A program made the position numbers and the translations under genes. The notes beneath the pieces were generated by a model. That model searched no databases and was not told the origin of the DNA. It worked only from the letters and a program-made list of their open reading frames with translations. A DNA stretch of 10,280 nt, from assembly GCA_030018645.1 (NCBI GenBank), contig JASEHX010000040.1:1-10280 (forward strand), given 5' to 3'. Each line of letters opens with the position of its first letter. Position 1 is the first letter of the stretch. This stretch comes from Candidatus Margulisiibacteriota bacterium (lineage in GTDB: Bacteria > Margulisbacteria > WOR-1 > O2-12-FULL-45-9). Below are positions 1 through 7,100 of this stretch, one piece after another.

Positions 1-1
1 G

Positions 2-49
2 AAACTGGAACCATCAAACTGCGGTAAACTGGAACCTTTCTGACTGCGG
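2..49 (+). repeat. Imperfect tandem repeat of about 24 nt inside the GH16 gene
   Basis: Two adjacent units each start with AAACTGGAACC (2-12 and 26-36) and end with ACTGCGG (18-24 and 43-49). The second unit is one base longer, so the shared ends are read in different frames: both units encode NWN, but the second halves differ (QTAV against SDCG). It may be a small slippage duplication or chance similarity at the window edge. Confidence 0.4.
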
Positions 50-1130
50 CCTACAGCCGGATAATGTCCAATTTGGCAATGGTATTATGTCTTTGACTTT
101 AGATAACATCGGGTGTCCACAAGCATGCGATGGCAAACCTTATGCTTCAGCCGAATATCGGACAACCCAAGAGGTCTTTAGTTATGGTTTATACGAAACC
201 AGGATGCGGGCGGCTGAAGGATTTGGTTTAGTTTCTTCTTTCTTTGTTTATACAGGGACCTACGGACAACCATCACATCATGAAATTGATTTTGAGGTAC
301 TAGGAAAAGATTGTTCCATGGTCCAAACAAATTATTATGTAGAAGGTCGAGGCCATCACGAGCAAATGATCCCGCTTGGCTTTGATGCCTGCCAAGAATT
401 TCATAATTATGGATTTGCTTGGCAGACAGATTCGCTGGTTTTTTACATCGACGGAAAAGAAGTAAGGCGGATTACGGAAAACTCCGCTACTCCCGCTCGA
501 GAAATTCCCTTTAAGCCCGGTAAAATTATGGTCAATCTTTGGCCAGGAATTGGGGTTGATAGCTGGCTGGGTTCATTTACCTATCAAGGACACTCCATCT
601 CCGCCCAATACGATTGGATCAGATATTTATCTCAAGGCACCGAAACGGCGCCTCTCTCCATGGCCCAAACTCCTCAAACAGCAACCGCAACTCCAGCAAC
701 TCCATCTTCAACACCGGTCAATTCTTTATCAATCGCTGATATACAGACCGGCTCTTTTGCTTTTAATGGCGGATCCGCTAGGGTTTCGGGTAGTACTTAT
801 ACTTTTTCTGCAACCCAAACTCGCGACCCTGGCTTTGGCATCTCAACCGGTAACCGTAATCTTGAAGGACGAAATATTTTAAAATTTGAAATTAAAGGGG
901 ATTTTACACAACATGGGAACTACGCAAGGTTAATCGTTCAAGTATATGCTGCAAAGGATTCCGACTCTTCTCCTTCCGTTTCTTTGGATCCAATCCGATT
1001 AGATAGCAATTGGACGGAGATTTCGGTTGATCTGCAAGGGCGCATTTCAACTGCCAAGAAAGTCCAATTCTTGCTAGTCACCGATAACGGTAGCTGTAAT
1101 GTGGAGATTGCAAACCTCCGATTTGAATAA
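3..1130 (+). CDS. GH16 family beta-glucanase (lichenase-like) with C-terminal beta-sandwich domain, 5'-partial
   Basis: Probable endo-beta-glucanase hydrolysing beta-1,3-1,4 or beta-1,3 glucans, likely secreted. The frame is open without a stop to the window edge, and the residues before the first ATG (position 87) read like the GH16 N-terminal strand (NWNLSDCG, then DNVQFGNGIMSLTLD), so the start lies outside the window. Numbering from Met at 87, the catalytic motif HEIDFEVLGKD has Glu66 as nucleophile, Asp68 and Glu70 as acid/base. This is the E-x-D-x-E form of lichenases rather than the bulged laminarinase form. Other lichenase-like blocks are YGLYETRM, GLVSSFFVYTG, NYYVEGRGHHE, LGFDA, PGKIMVNLWPG and YDWIRYL. 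A Thr/Pro/Ala-rich linker (about residues 188-212) leads to a jelly-roll-like domain (about 213-347) that may bind carbohydrate. Fold and catalysis are well supported; the exact substrate and the role of the last domain are inference. It is convergent with the Fic module. Confidence 0.88.
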   Translation, partial: NWNHQTAVNWNLSDCGLQPDNVQFGNGIMSLTLDNIGCPQACDGKPYASAEYRTTQEVFSYGLYETRMRAAEGFGLVSSFFVYTGTYGQPSHHEIDFEVLGKDCSMVQTNYYVEGRGHHEQMIPLGFDACQEFHNYGFAWQTDSLVFYIDGKEVRRITENSATPAREIPFKPGKIMVNLWPGIGVDSWLGSFTYQGHSISAQYDWIRYLSQGTETAPLSMAQTPQTATATPATPSSTPVNSLSIADIQTGSFAFNGGSARVSGSTYTFSATQTRDPGFGISTGNRNLEGRNILKFEIKGDFTQHGNYARLIVQVYAAKDSDSSPSVSLDPIRLDSNWTEISVDLQGRISTAKKVQFLLVTDNGSCNVEIANLRFE

Positions 1131-1167
1131 CTTTACTACGGTCAAAATTGGACATGCTGTCAAACAA

Positions 1168-1241
1168 TGCTTTATCAATTGAAAACGCCGCCTCCCGGCC
1201 CTCCCATAGCGCCCAAACGATCAGCGACTGGCCGCGATGCA
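1168..1241 (-). pseudogene. Relic of the 3' end of a gltD-type gene
   Basis: Read on the minus strand straight after the fic stop codon, this encodes LHRGQSLIVWALWEGREAA and then FSIDKAL. It matches residues 421-446 of the intact GltD in this window (MHRGQSLIVWALWEGREAA, EGIDKFL). That segment is the conserved FAD-contacting C-terminus of the glutamate synthase small subunit family. The nucleotide match is strongest over 1186-1241 against 2851-2906 (52 of 56 identical), and weaker protein-level similarity continues to about 1168. There is no start, no body of the gene, and no stop at the position where GltD ends; the frame continues into the antisense of the GH16 gene. All four nucleotide differences are synonymous, so the copy diverged while still coding, probably as the tail of a full gltD relative or of the former resident gltD. 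Confidence 0.8.
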
Positions 1242-1242
1242 A

Positions 1243-2022
1243 TTATTTCTTTTTCATTAATCGTATAATAAAATCGGCAAAAGGCAGGATATCCCCATCT
1301 ACCTGCCCTTTTTGCAAAGTCCCAAAATATTCATCACGTGTATTTGCCGGGACCGTGATCCAATGATAACCGGACGAAGCCAATACATAATTCATCAGCA
1401 GACGAGCGCAACGGCCGTTGCCGTCAGGATAAGGATGGATCGTCACTAAAAAATAATGGGCAAGGACCGACTTAACAATGGCATTACTAATATCATTAAT
1501 ATGACTTGCAAAACACCCCATTAAATCCGGCACTTTTGTAAACGAGGGAGGGACATACCGGCTCCGGCGAATATATACCGGCACCTTACGGTAACCCACT
1601 AGTTCAAAACGGCTTAATATTTTTGCTTCAACCGAAGGTTCAAACAAATTAGAAAATATATCCATTATCAATGCTTCTGAAATAATTGGACCTTTAAAAT
1701 CATGTTTTATTTGGCTAATGATAAATTTAAAAGCTTGCTCATGCCCAATAATGGCCATTTTATTCTTAATCCTTTCCGGATCATTTCCCCCTATTTTTCC
1801 TTTACCGGAAATTACGGCGGATACTTCTTCCGGAGTAATGTGATAACCTTCAATGGTCGTAGAATTATAAATATCGTATTGTTTATTCTCTTCGGCAAGC
1901 TTAAGAACGGAGGGCAATTGATTGCCTTTAATATTTTTTATCTCTTTACTATATATTTCATTGATCTTCTTTGCATAATCTTCTATTTCATGCTCAAGCT
2001 TTGCAACCCAGGGCAATGACAT
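1243..2022 (-). CDS. Fic domain protein with N-terminal inhibitory motif (putative AMPylase/toxin)
   Basis: Fic enzymes transfer AMP (sometimes other phosphate-containing groups) from a nucleotide to a hydroxyl side chain of a target protein; here the target is unknown. The 259-residue protein has the full signature HPYPDGNGRCAR with catalytic His196, acidic Asp200 and the anion-binding GNGR, ending at Arg207. The target-docking flap is visible at about residues 144-168 (YRKVPVYIRR, YVPPSFTKVPDLM). Near the N-terminus, residues 54-59 read STTIEG, matching the (S/T)xxxE(G/N) inhibitory helix, with Glu58 expected to block productive ATP binding (class II type). It ends soon after the Fic core and lacks the C-terminal winged helix of many class II Fic proteins. 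The ATG at 2022 follows AAGGAG at 8-nt spacing, and the gene lies 12 nt after the AbiEi-like gene, so the two are probably cotranscribed. AT-rich composition suggests acquisition by transfer. Confidence 0.92.
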   Translation of the reverse strand: MSLPWVAKLEHEIEDYAKKINEIYSKEIKNIKGNQLPSVLKLAEENKQYDIYNSTTIEGYHITPEEVSAVISGKGKIGGNDPERIKNKMAIIGHEQAFKFIISQIKHDFKGPIISEALIMDIFSNLFEPSVEAKILSRFELVGYRKVPVYIRRSRYVPPSFTKVPDLMGCFASHINDISNAIVKSVLAHYFLVTIHPYPDGNGRCARLLMNYVLASSGYHWITVPANTRDEYFGTLQKGQVDGDILPFADFIIRLMKKK

Positions 2023-2030
2023 ATTATTGT

Positions 2031-2036
2031 CTCCTT
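2031..2036 (-). promoter_or_regulatory. Shine-Dalgarno site of fic overlapping the upstream stop codon
   Basis: On the minus strand the upstream gene ends TAA and reads directly into GGAG, giving AAGGAG, then 8 nt to the fic ATG. The overlap of stop codon and ribosome-binding site suggests translational coupling. It also fixes the fic start at 2022. Confidence 0.75.
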
Positions 2037-2715
2037 ATGCACGATAAATGGTAAACTTATGAACAATACTTTTCAATAAAACCGCTAAGGCGTGATTAAG
2101 TGGAGAAGCTATTTGGATCAATTCTTTAGCAACTATCGGTTTTGGATTATCTGCATATAGCGCCTCTAGCATGCGGCGGTTATAATTATAAGATTTAATA
2201 AATGCCCTAAGACTGGCGGATTTTCTATTTTTTACGGTAAAGAGCACCCGTTCCGGAACATCGATATAGAGCTTGTTTTTTCCTAATATAAGCGCTTGGC
2301 GGGTCTTGAGATTAAAATATTTATCCGGATGAATCTGGATTGTCAGCCCTTTAAATATTTCAAATCCATAATTGATTTTCTTGGCCGAACGGATAACCAA
2401 TTTGGAAGGAATGCTTTCATCGCCCAAATGCAATCTTAGAGCAGCCTCCTTTTCTATCGCCCAGGGCGCATATTCCCTAAGAAGCACGGAAACGATAGGC
2501 CAATAGGCATGATAGATCATATCTTCCAGGCTATCTCCTCGATTTTTTATTATATATAGTCCCTTTTTAATTTCCGCCAGCAGATCTTCATTGCGCAAAG
2601 CTTTTCGAACATATTCATCGGGAAACTCATTGCCTTTGATCACATAATTTCCGGCTTTGGTTCTTTTAAGCCAGAAGGCCATGGCTCTTTTCTGAAGTTT
2701 GGTGAGTTTTCGCAT
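2035..2715 (-). CDS. AbiEi-like putative antitoxin/transcriptional regulator
   Basis: A 226-residue basic protein with no signal peptide or membrane segment. The first ~60 residues look like a winged-helix domain, with a charged recognition region followed by the wing-like IKKGLYIIKNRG. Then come WPIVSVLLREYAPWAIEKEAALRLHLGDE and a strand-rich C-terminal part. This arrangement recalls the AbiEi antitoxin/regulator family, whose N-terminal winged helix binds promoter palindromes of its own operon. I base the call on general pattern, not on a diagnostic residue set, so family membership is moderately sure and antitoxin activity is inference. It is first in an operon with fic. The start at 2715 is supported by AAGGA about 6 nt upstream. 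The gene is clearly more AT-rich than gltD and gltB, like its fic partner. It may be a dedicated repressor that supplies the DNA-binding part the short Fic protein lacks. Confidence 0.6.
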   Translation of the reverse strand: MRKLTKLQKRAMAFWLKRTKAGNYVIKGNEFPDEYVRKALRNEDLLAEIKKGLYIIKNRGDSLEDMIYHAYWPIVSVLLREYAPWAIEKEAALRLHLGDESIPSKLVIRSAKKINYGFEIFKGLTIQIHPDKYFNLKTRQALILGKNKLYIDVPERVLFTVKNRKSASLRAFIKSYNYNRRMLEALYADNPKPIVAKELIQIASPLNHALAVLLKSIVHKFTIYRA

Positions 2716-2751
2716 AAATTTCCTTAGTATAAATATTTAATATAATATAAC

Positions 2752-2795
2752 CGCAGATATTTTATATAATTTGATCGCATATATTTTATATGCAT
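2752..2795. promoter_or_regulatory. Candidate autoregulatory operator: palindrome plus a degenerate second copy
   Basis: GCATATATTTTATATGC at 2777-2793 is a perfect inverted repeat with 7-bp arms around a 3-nt centre. A related sequence starts 24 bp away (GCAGATATTTTATATAA, 2753-2769; 14 of 17 positions the same). The palindrome touches the predicted -10 hexamer and covers the expected transcription start, the usual place for a repressor site. Binding by the AbiEi-like protein is inference. Confidence 0.55.
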
Positions 2796-2821
2796 TGTAG
2801 CAGATTGCAGGAAGGCGTCAA
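2794..2821 (-). promoter_or_regulatory. Sigma70-type promoter for the AbiEi-like/fic operon
   Basis: On the minus strand, -35 TTGACG (2821-2816) and -10 TACAAT (2799-2794) are separated by 16 nt; each matches 5 of 6 consensus bases. The -35 overlaps the gltD stop codon. Transcription would start near 2787, leaving a leader of about 70 nt before the ATG at 2715. Confidence 0.6.
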
Positions 2822-4167
2822 GTCATTTTTAAGAATTTATCTATCCCCTCCGCCGCTTCCCGTCCCTCCCACAGCGCCCAGACGATCAGCGACTGGCCGC
2901 GATGCATATCGCCGGCGGCAAACACTTTTTTCACCGAAGTCTGATAATTATCATCCGTTTTAACATTCCCGCGCTGGTCAAAGTCAATTCCCAATTCTTG
3001 CAGTAAATTGTCTTTCTCGGGATGGATAAATCCGACTGCCAGGATAACCATGTCAGCTTCAATCTCAAACTCACTGCCCGGAATTTCCTGCATCTTCGCG
3101 TCCAACTTAACACAATATATTCTCTCGATCCCTCGATCCCTTGATCCCTTGATCCCTTTAGTTAACACTCCCCACTGCCTTTCGCACCCTTCTTCATGGC
3201 TCGAGGTGGTTTTGAGCAAAATCGGATATTGCGGCCAGGGACAACTGGCTGAACGACATTCCAACGGTTTGGGTAACACTTCAATTTGAACTATACATTT
3301 GGCTCCTTGCCGGTTAGCCGTTCCAACACAATCGGAGCCGGTGTCTCCACCCCCAATTACCACCACCTTTTTACCTTTAGCATCAATATCTTCCTGACCC
3401 ATGACCCTTGCCCCTTGGACCTTCATATTGGATTGTGTCAGATAATCCATGGCAAAAATGATCCCGTTTAACTCTCGGCCGGGAACTTTTAAATCACGCG
3501 GTACCTTTGATCCTCCCGCCAAACAAACCGCATCAAAATCGGCTAAAAGTTTATCCGCCGGATAATTTTCGCCAACATTTACGCTTGTTGTAAACTCAAT
3601 CCCTTCCCTTTTCCATATTTCAATCCGGCGGTCTAAGATTTTTTTCTCCAGTTTAAAATCGGGAATACCGTAACGCATAATTCCGCCAATTTTGTCCGCT
3701 TTTTCAAAAACGGTTACCAAATGACCCAATCCGTTTAGTTGAACAGCACAGGACAATCCAGCTGGACCGGAACCGACTACTGCCACTTTTTTACCTGACC
3801 GCTTTTTCGGTGGGTTTGGTGTAACAACCCCCTGCTTGAAAGCTTTTTCAATAATAGCCAACTCATTTTCGCGAACTGTTATTGGGTCATCATTAATTCC
3901 CAATACACAAGCCGCCTCACACAGCGCCGGACAAACACGGCCGGTTACCTCCGGCAAACAATTGGTTGCAGATAGTAATTCATAAGCTCTTTCATAATGC
4001 TCCCCATAAACCAAATCGTTCCATTCGGGAATATAATTGCCAACCGGACAGGCCCAATGGCAAAAAGGAGTGCCACAATCCATGCAACGCGCGGCTTGGT
4101 CGCGGGCATCGCTGTCGGAATGGATCTTGCCGCGTTTTATTTTTAGGAAGCCAGTTGGATTCCCCAT
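2818..4167 (-). CDS. gltD: Glutamate synthase small subunit (NADPH-type, beta subunit)
   Basis: Oxidises NAD(P)H on FAD and passes electrons through iron-sulfur clusters to the FMN of GltB in the cytoplasmic GOGAT complex. The 449-residue protein starts MGNPTGF, as typical GltD proteins do. Cluster cysteines are Cys28, Cys31, Cys36 and Cys40 (CMDCGTPFC), plus Cys80, Cys84 and Cys88 (CPALCEAAC). The FAD dinucleotide motif GSGPAG is at 133-138, RYGIPDFKL at about 166-174, the NADPH motif GGGDTG at 273-278, and AAGDMHRGQS at 417-426. Between MGNPTGF and CMDC there are only about 20 residues, roughly 20 fewer than I recall in common GltD proteins. The variable loop at about residues 335-350 is encoded by an 8-bp tandem repeat. 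The ATG follows the gltB stop after one nucleotide (TAACATG), so the two are tightly coupled. The last 30 residues are duplicated as a relic at 1168-1241. Identification is secure; the NADPH preference is from the family. Confidence 0.96.
   Translation of the reverse strand: MGNPTGFLKIKRGKIHSDSDARDQAARCMDCGTPFCHWACPVGNYIPEWNDLVYGEHYERAYELLSATNCLPEVTGRVCPALCEAACVLGINDDPITVRENELAIIEKAFKQGVVTPNPPKKRSGKKVAVVGSGPAGLSCAVQLNGLGHLVTVFEKADKIGGIMRYGIPDFKLEKKILDRRIEIWKREGIEFTTSVNVGENYPADKLLADFDAVCLAGGSKVPRDLKVPGRELNGIIFAMDYLTQSNMKVQGARVMGQEDIDAKGKKVVVIGGGDTGSDCVGTANRQGAKCIVQIEVLPKPLECRSASCPWPQYPILLKTTSSHEEGCERQWGVLTKGIKGSRDRGIERIYCVKLDAKMQEIPGSEFEIEADMVILAVGFIHPEKDNLLQELGIDFDQRGNVKTDDNYQTSVKKVFAAGDMHRGQSLIVWALWEGREAAEGIDKFLKMT
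2851..2906 (-). repeat. gltD-tail direct repeat, intact copy (partner at 1186-1241)
   Basis: This 56-bp stretch, coding for GltD residues 421-439, is repeated in the same orientation 1665 bp away, directly after the fic stop codon, with four mismatches. The two copies bracket the last codons of gltD, the module promoter and operator, the AbiEi-like gene and fic. Confidence 0.85.
3127..3158. repeat. Four tandem 8-bp units inside gltD
   Basis: GATCCCTC is followed by GATCCCTT three times, uninterrupted. On the coding strand this gives the loop KGIKGSRDRGIER. The unit is not a multiple of three, so gain or loss of one or two units would shift the gltD frame. Confidence 0.9.
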
Positions 4168-4168
4168 G

Positions 4169-7100
4169 TTATACTTCGACCTCTTCTTTTTCGGCTTCGC
4201 TGATCGCCCGCTCTTCTAGCACCCGCTTATATTCTTTTGGCATCACCTTGACAAACCGGCGCCGCTCGACCCTAAAATTTTCATAAATGTGTTTGGCAAT
4301 TACGCTTTGTGTGTTTTGCCAATGCTTTCCAATCATTTCCAAGACCAATTTTTCATCTTCCATTGTCATTTCTTCCAGCTCAACCATTTCCGTGTTGCAT
4401 TTTTCAGTTAATTCTTTACGCTTATCGTAAACATACGCGATGCCGCCCGACATTCCGGCTGCAAAATTTCTTCCGGTTTTCCCAAGGACCACAACCCTTC
4501 CACCCGTCATGTATTCACAACCATGATCCCCTACCCCTTCCACCACCGCAGTTAAACCCGAATTACGGATGCAAAAACGCTCCCCGGCCACCCCCCGGAT
4601 ATAGGCCTCTCCGGCAATGGCGCCGTAAAAAGCAGTATTCCCAATGATAATATTTTCTTCCGATCGATAATCGGCTTTTTGATCGGGACAAATAATAATT
4701 TTACCGCCTGAAATCCCTTTGCCAACATAATCATTGGACAAACCCTCTAATTCAAAAGTCACTCCCCGAGCCAGCCATGCCCCAAAACTCTGCCCGGCCG
4801 TTCCGTGGAATTTAACCCGAATTGTGTCATCCGGTAATCCGTTTACTCCGTATCTTTGGCAGACCTCGCCCGACAACATTGCTCCTGCGGTGCGATGATT
4901 ATTCTTGATGGCAATGCACGTTGAGGTCTTTTCTCCTTTATCTAAAGCAGAGGCGAAAATATCTATCAGCTTCCTATCCAGTACCATATCGATCCCGTGA
5001 TCTTGCGCCATAGAACAGCGCGTTTTAACTTGGGGGGGCATTTGCGGTTTAAATAATATTTTTGAGTAATCGATCCCTTTAGCTTTCCAAGGTAGAATCA
5101 TCTTATCCACTTCCAACAAATCGGTCCGGCCCACCATTTCATCCAGCTTCCGGCAGCCCAATTGGGCCATAATTTCGCGCAGTTCTCCGGCGACAAAAGT
5201 CAAATAATTAATAATGTGTTCCGGCTGGCCGGCAAAGCGGCGGGATAAATATTCATCCTGCGTGGCAACCCCCACTGAACAATTGTTCAAATGACAATGC
5301 CGCAACATGACACAACCGCAAGCAATTAAAATAGCAGTGCAAAACCCAAATTCTTCCGCCCCCAGCAAGGCCGCAATAGCTGCATCTCTTCCCGTCCTAA
5401 GCTGCCCGTCAGTTTGCAAACGCACCCGGCCGCGTAAATCATTTAAAACCAACGTCTGGTGGGTTTCGGACAAGCCCAATTCCCAGGGAAGACCGGCATG
5501 TCTAATTGAACTGACCGGCGAAGCTCCCGTCCCGCCGTCACCGCCCGAAATTAAAATCATATCAGCGTGCCCCTTGGCCACTCCGGCGGCTACCGTCCCT
5601 ACCCCAATCTCTGAGACTAATTTTACTGATATGCGCGCCCGCGGATTGACATTTTTCAAATCAAAGATCAATTGGGCCAAATCCTCAATGGAATAAATAT
5701 CATGGTGCGGCGGAGGGGAAATGAGCATTACACCCGGCGTGGTAAAACGGGTTTTGGCAATAATTTCGCTAACTTTGTGGCCCGGCAGCTGCCCGCCTTC
5801 GCCGGGTTTTGCCCCTTGCGCAATTTTGATCTGCAATTCGTCAGCATTAACTAAATAGTTGGTATTGACGCCAAACCGGCCGGAAGCCACTTGTTTGATG
5901 GCACTGCGTTTTGAATCGCCGTTTGGCATGGGAACAAAGCGCGCGGCGTTTTCTCCGCCCTCGCCGGTATTTGACTTCCCGCCGATCCGGTTCATCGCAA
6001 TGGCAATCGTTTCGTGCGCCGGACCGCTAATTGACCCATAACTCATAGCGCCGGTAGCAAACCGCTTCAAAACACTCTCGATGGGTTCAACTTCCTCCAG
6101 CGGGATAGGATCAACGCCTTTGAATTTTAATAAACTGCGCAGGGTGGTTGGGTTGCCGGCCTGGTCGTTAATTAAATTGGAAAATTCCTTGTACCTTTTG
6201 GCATCATTGCGGCGGACAGCATCCTGCAAAGCCGAAATAGAAGCTGGATTCCACAAATGAAATGCCCCGTCTTTTTTCCATTGGTACAATCCGCCGCTTT
6301 CCAGCAAGGGTGATGGGTCATTAAAGGCGGCCTGCTGCCGCAGTTTGGTTTCTGCTTCAATCACGGCTAAATCTGCCCCGCCAATCCGGGAGGGAGTGCC
6401 TTCAAAATACCGGTTAACCAGGTCCGGAGACAAACCCAGTGCTTCAAAAATCTGCGCTCCGCGGTAACTGCTCAAAGTAGAAATTCCCATCTTAGATAAA
6501 ATCTTGAGGATGCCATGGTTAAGGGCCAAGCGGTAATTATTTATCGCTGTCCGCGCATCAAGGCATAGTTCTTTTTGTTCAACCAGCAATGCAACGGCTT
6601 CATACGCCAGATACGGGTTAATTAAATCGGCGCCATAACCAACCAGGAGGGCAAAGTGGTGCACCTCTCGCGGCTCGGCACTTTCCAGAATAAGGCCGAC
6701 TTGCGTGCGTTTGGCTTTGCGAATTAAAAAATGGTGCACTGCGCCAATTGCTAAAAGGGCCGGAACGGCATATTGCTGCTTAGAAATCCCTCGATCGCTT
6801 AAAATAACAAAGGCAATCCCTTCATTAATGGCTTGTTCAACTTGCTGGCAAACATTCTCAATTGCTTTTTGCATATCGCCTACAAAAAGGAGATAAACCG
6901 TACGGCTGCGGAAATTATTTTTTTGGATATGCCGGATTTTTCCCAATTCGTCATTGCTCAAGATCGGCTGCTTGACCAAAAGGCGGCGGCAATGCTCCGC
7001 CGACTCTTTAAAAATATCTTTCTGCGGCCCAAGATAGCTTTGCAGGCTCATTACCAATTCTTCGCGGATGGGATCAATCGGCGGATTGGTCACTTGCGCG

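Noticed and set aside
87..89. ATG at 87 as the start of the GH16 gene
   Set aside because: The same frame is open to the window edge and encodes GH16-like residues upstream, there is no ribosome-binding site before 87, and a signal peptide would be expected further upstream.
64..1155. 11-bp inverted match ATGTCCAATTT at 64-74 and 1145-1155, flanking the GH16 segment
   Set aside because: Matches of this length are expected by chance many times in a 10-kb window, and no longer symmetry surrounds it.
1148..1366. Open frame on the plus strand across the gltD relic and the fic 3' end
   Set aside because: Lies wholly antisense to fic and the relic, with no ribosome-binding site and no recognisable protein.
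3127..3158. Short tandem units as a CRISPR-like array
   Set aside because: Units are 8 bp without spacers and lie within the gltD coding sequence.
3395..3425. G-rich imperfect repeats (CAAGGG-like) in gltD near the loop before the NADPH motif
   Set aside because: Copies are too degenerate, and the encoded loop has about the usual length for the family, so no insertion is indicated.
5307..5696. Open frame of 129 codons on the plus strand inside gltB
   Set aside because: Antisense shadow of a highly conserved part of gltB; low-complexity Pro/Ala/Ser translation, no ribosome-binding site.
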